Source: Lentzea nigeriaca
GTDB lineage: Bacteria > Actinomycetota > Actinomycetes > Mycobacteriales > Pseudonocardiaceae
Assembly: GCF_016907955.1 (NCBI RefSeq)
Contig: NZ_JAFBCX010000020.1
Span: 1 to 64,000, forward strand
Direction: 5' to 3'
DNA length: 64,000 bases
Below the pieces are notes generated by a model. It was not told the origin of the DNA. It worked only from the letters and a program-made list of their open reading frames with translations, and did no database searches. Position 1 is the first letter of the stretch. The number at the start of each line of letters is the position of its first letter. Positions 62,249-64,000 of this stretch are shown piece by piece. Position numbers and translations under genes: made by a program.

Positions 62249-64000
62249 CCACGACCGTCGTTTCCCGCGTTCGGGAGAGGGCGGCTCGGACGCCCGACCA
62301 GATCGCGTTGCGTGCCAAGGACTTCGGCATCTGGCAGGAAGTCTCGTGGGCCCAGTACTGGGCGAACGTCGAACTCGTCGGAGACGCGCTGCTGTCGCTC
62401 GGGCTGCAGCCGGGCGACCGGGTGGCGATCCACTCCGAGAACCGCCGCGAGTGGCTCTACGCCGACCTCGGCATCGTCGCGGCGCGCGGCATCACCGTCG
62501 GCCTCTACCCGACGAACCCGCCGTCCGAAGTCGCCTATCTGCTGTCGCACTCCGGCGCGAAGATCCTCATCGCCGAGGACCAGGAACAGGTCGACAAGGC
62601 GTTGCTGGTCCTGGAGGACACGCCGGACCTGGAGTGGATCATCTACCTCGAACCGCGCGGCATCAAGGGACGCTACGACAACCCGAAGCTGTTGTGGTGG
62701 GACGACTTCCTCGCGATGGGCGCGCGGTACCGAGACTCGCACGGCGACGAACTGGCTTCCAGGATGGCGCAGACGTCGCCGGACGACGTCATGACGTTGA
62801 TCTACACGTCCGGCACGACCGGGCCGCCCAAGGGCGCGATGCTCACCGTGGCGAACGTCGAGTTCGCCATCCACGTGCTGGTGGAGGGCGGCGGGTTCAC
62901 TTCGCCACCGCCGTCCTCCGCCGATGTCACGCTGTCGTACCTGCCGTTGTGCCACGTCGCCGAACGCATCTTCACCACGTGGTTCAGCGCGGCGTCCGGG
63001 GTGCAGGTGCATTTCGCCGAGTCCATCGAGACCGTGCAGGCGAATCTGCGCGAGGTGCAGCCGACGATCCTGTTCGGTGTTCCGCGCATCTGGGAGAAGG
63101 TGCTGGCGGGCGTGACGATCGGAGTGTCGTCAGCGTCCTGGCTCAAGCGGACGGTCACCCGGTTCTGGCTGAAACGCGCGGAGTCGATCGGGTCGACGCT
63201 CGTGCGGACCGGTGGCACGCACACGGCGTCGAGCCGGGTGGTCTACGCGATCGGCTGGCTGTTCTGCTTCCGAGCGCTGAAAGCCAGGATCGGTATGCGG
63301 TACGTGCGCTACGCCTCGTCCGGCGCCGCGCCGATCGCGCCGGACGTGCTGAAGTTCTTCATGGGCATCGGGGTGCCGATGCACGAGGTCTACGGCATGA
63401 CCGAGAACACCGCCGTGGCAACGGGAAACCGGCCGGGCCGGGTCAAGGTCGGCACGGTCGGCGAACCGCAGCCGGGCATCGAGCTGCGGATCGACGAGGA
63501 GACGGGCGAGATCCTCACCCGGCACGGCGGCACGTTCGCGGGCTACTGGCGCGATCCGGAGGCGACCGCCCGCGTGATCACCGACGGCTGGCTGCACACC
63601 GGTGACGTCGGCGAGTGGGTCGACGGTACGCACGTGAAGATCACCGACCGGATGAAGGACATCATCATCACCGCGGGCGGCAAGAACATCGCGCCGTCCG
63701 AGCTGGAAAACGCTTTGAAGACCTCCCCGTACATCAAGGAAGCCGTGGTGATCGGCGACAAGCGGACGTACCTGGTGGCGTTGATCGGCATCGAGTACGA
63801 GACGGTCGGGCACTGGGCGCAGCAGCGCAAGATCCCCTACACCACCTACCGGGACCTGTCGGAGAAGCCGGAGGTCCTGGAGCTGGTGCAGTCGATCGTG
63901 ACCGAGGTCAACTCGAAGTTCGCTTCGGTGGAGCAGATCAAGAAGTTCCGGATGTTCCCCAAGGAGCTCGACCACGAGGACGGCGAGCTGACCGCGACGC
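62245..64000 (+). CDS. Long-chain fatty acid-CoA ligase, 3' end beyond window
   Basis: The first 585 residues of an AMP-binding acyl-CoA synthetase; the frame is still open at base 64000. The P-loop-like motif is LIYTSGTTGPPKGAML near residue 190, VYGMTENTAVATGNRPGRVK is the A5 region, and WLHTGDVGEWVDGTHVKITD and IITAGGKNIAPSELEN are the A7 and A8 motifs. It adenylates a carboxylic acid and transfers it to CoA. ATG at 62245 overlaps the livG stop, so uptake and activation appear coupled. Membrane permeases and a binding protein would be expected downstream. Confidence 0.92.
   Translation, partial: MTTTVVSRVRERAARTPDQIALRAKDFGIWQEVSWAQYWANVELVGDALLSLGLQPGDRVAIHSENRREWLYADLGIVAARGITVGLYPTNPPSEVAYLLSHSGAKILIAEDQEQVDKALLVLEDTPDLEWIIYLEPRGIKGRYDNPKLLWWDDFLAMGARYRDSHGDELASRMAQTSPDDVMTLIYTSGTTGPPKGAMLTVANVEFAIHVLVEGGGFTSPPPSSADVTLSYLPLCHVAERIFTTWFSAASGVQVHFAESIETVQANLREVQPTILFGVPRIWEKVLAGVTIGVSSASWLKRTVTRFWLKRAESIGSTLVRTGGTHTASSRVVYAIGWLFCFRALKARIGMRYVRYASSGAAPIAPDVLKFFMGIGVPMHEVYGMTENTAVATGNRPGRVKVGTVGEPQPGIELRIDEETGEILTRHGGTFAGYWRDPEATARVITDGWLHTGDVGEWVDGTHVKITDRMKDIIITAGGKNIAPSELENALKTSPYIKEAVVIGDKRTYLVALIGIEYETVGHWAQQRKIPYTTYRDLSEKPEVLELVQSIVTEVNSKFASVEQIKKFRMFPKELDHEDGELTAT

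Overview
The window is high-GC actinobacterial chromosome, most likely from the Pseudonocardiaceae (Lentzea/Saccharothrix/Actinosynnema type). This rests on codon use (nearly all third positions G or C), many GTG and TTG starts, genes that read as leaderless, Streptomyces-type families (conservon proteins, DUF574 methyltransferase, snapalysin) and a backbone in the Mycobacterium tuberculosis Rv1691-Rv1711 order. The genus assignment is inference.

Region 1 (1-22936) starts inside a 5S rRNA gene and runs through a conserved housekeeping block: an RGG-repeat/TPR protein, a HAD phosphatase, a small ORF, tlyA, nadK, recN, steA, steB/mctB, pyrG, a Nudix hydrolase, xerD, a ParA-like ATPase with a small partner, scpA, scpB and rluB. 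Cargo absent from the M. tuberculosis order is inserted at several joints: four paralogous four-helix membrane proteins (recN/steA), a SUKH-type gene (steB/pyrG), and a DUF2752, SRPBCC, TM2 and ald group (Nudix/xerD).

Region 2 (22957-31530) holds three tandem paralogues of about 910 residues, each with an N-terminal HTH, an nSTAND1 NTPase, one membrane helix and a C-terminal propeller ending in a Cys-Trp-Cys motif. The third has lost its Walker A lysine and the Walker B acidic pair. Region 3 (31612-37865) has an ABC importer of the nitrate/sulfonate/taurine class, an IniB-like repeat protein, pobA, and a solute-binding lipoprotein divergent from pobA.

Region 4 (38086-45323) holds a conservon-type kinase/roadblock/GTPase operon without its DUF742 member, a snapalysin protease, a GGDEF protein with a degenerate EAL domain, and a DUF574 methyltransferase. 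Region 5 (45424-50397) is the most unusual part: a candidate anti-sigma protein, an ECF sigma factor, a cytosolic subtilase and a divergent TPR-CHAT (caspase-like) protease around a 14-bp palindrome. This gene set resembles the logic of the CRISPR-associated TPR-CHAT/Csx30/RpoE system, but no CRISPR part is present.

Region 6 (50791-64000) is mixed metabolism and stress: an FAD oxidase, YggT, TfoX-N, a yeast-type cytosine deaminase, an SDR gene behind a MerR-type promoter, pentapeptide-repeat and STAS proteins, a heme-oxygenase-like protein coupled to a YbdK-type glutamate-cysteine ligase, topoisomerase IB, a sigma-B-type factor operon with a matching promoter, and the start of a livF-livG-acyl-CoA ligase operon that runs off the end. 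No tRNA, CRISPR array, transposase, integron or phage gene was seen. At least nine genes carry TANNNT followed by 6-7 bases and then the start codon, so leaderless mRNAs are probably common here.
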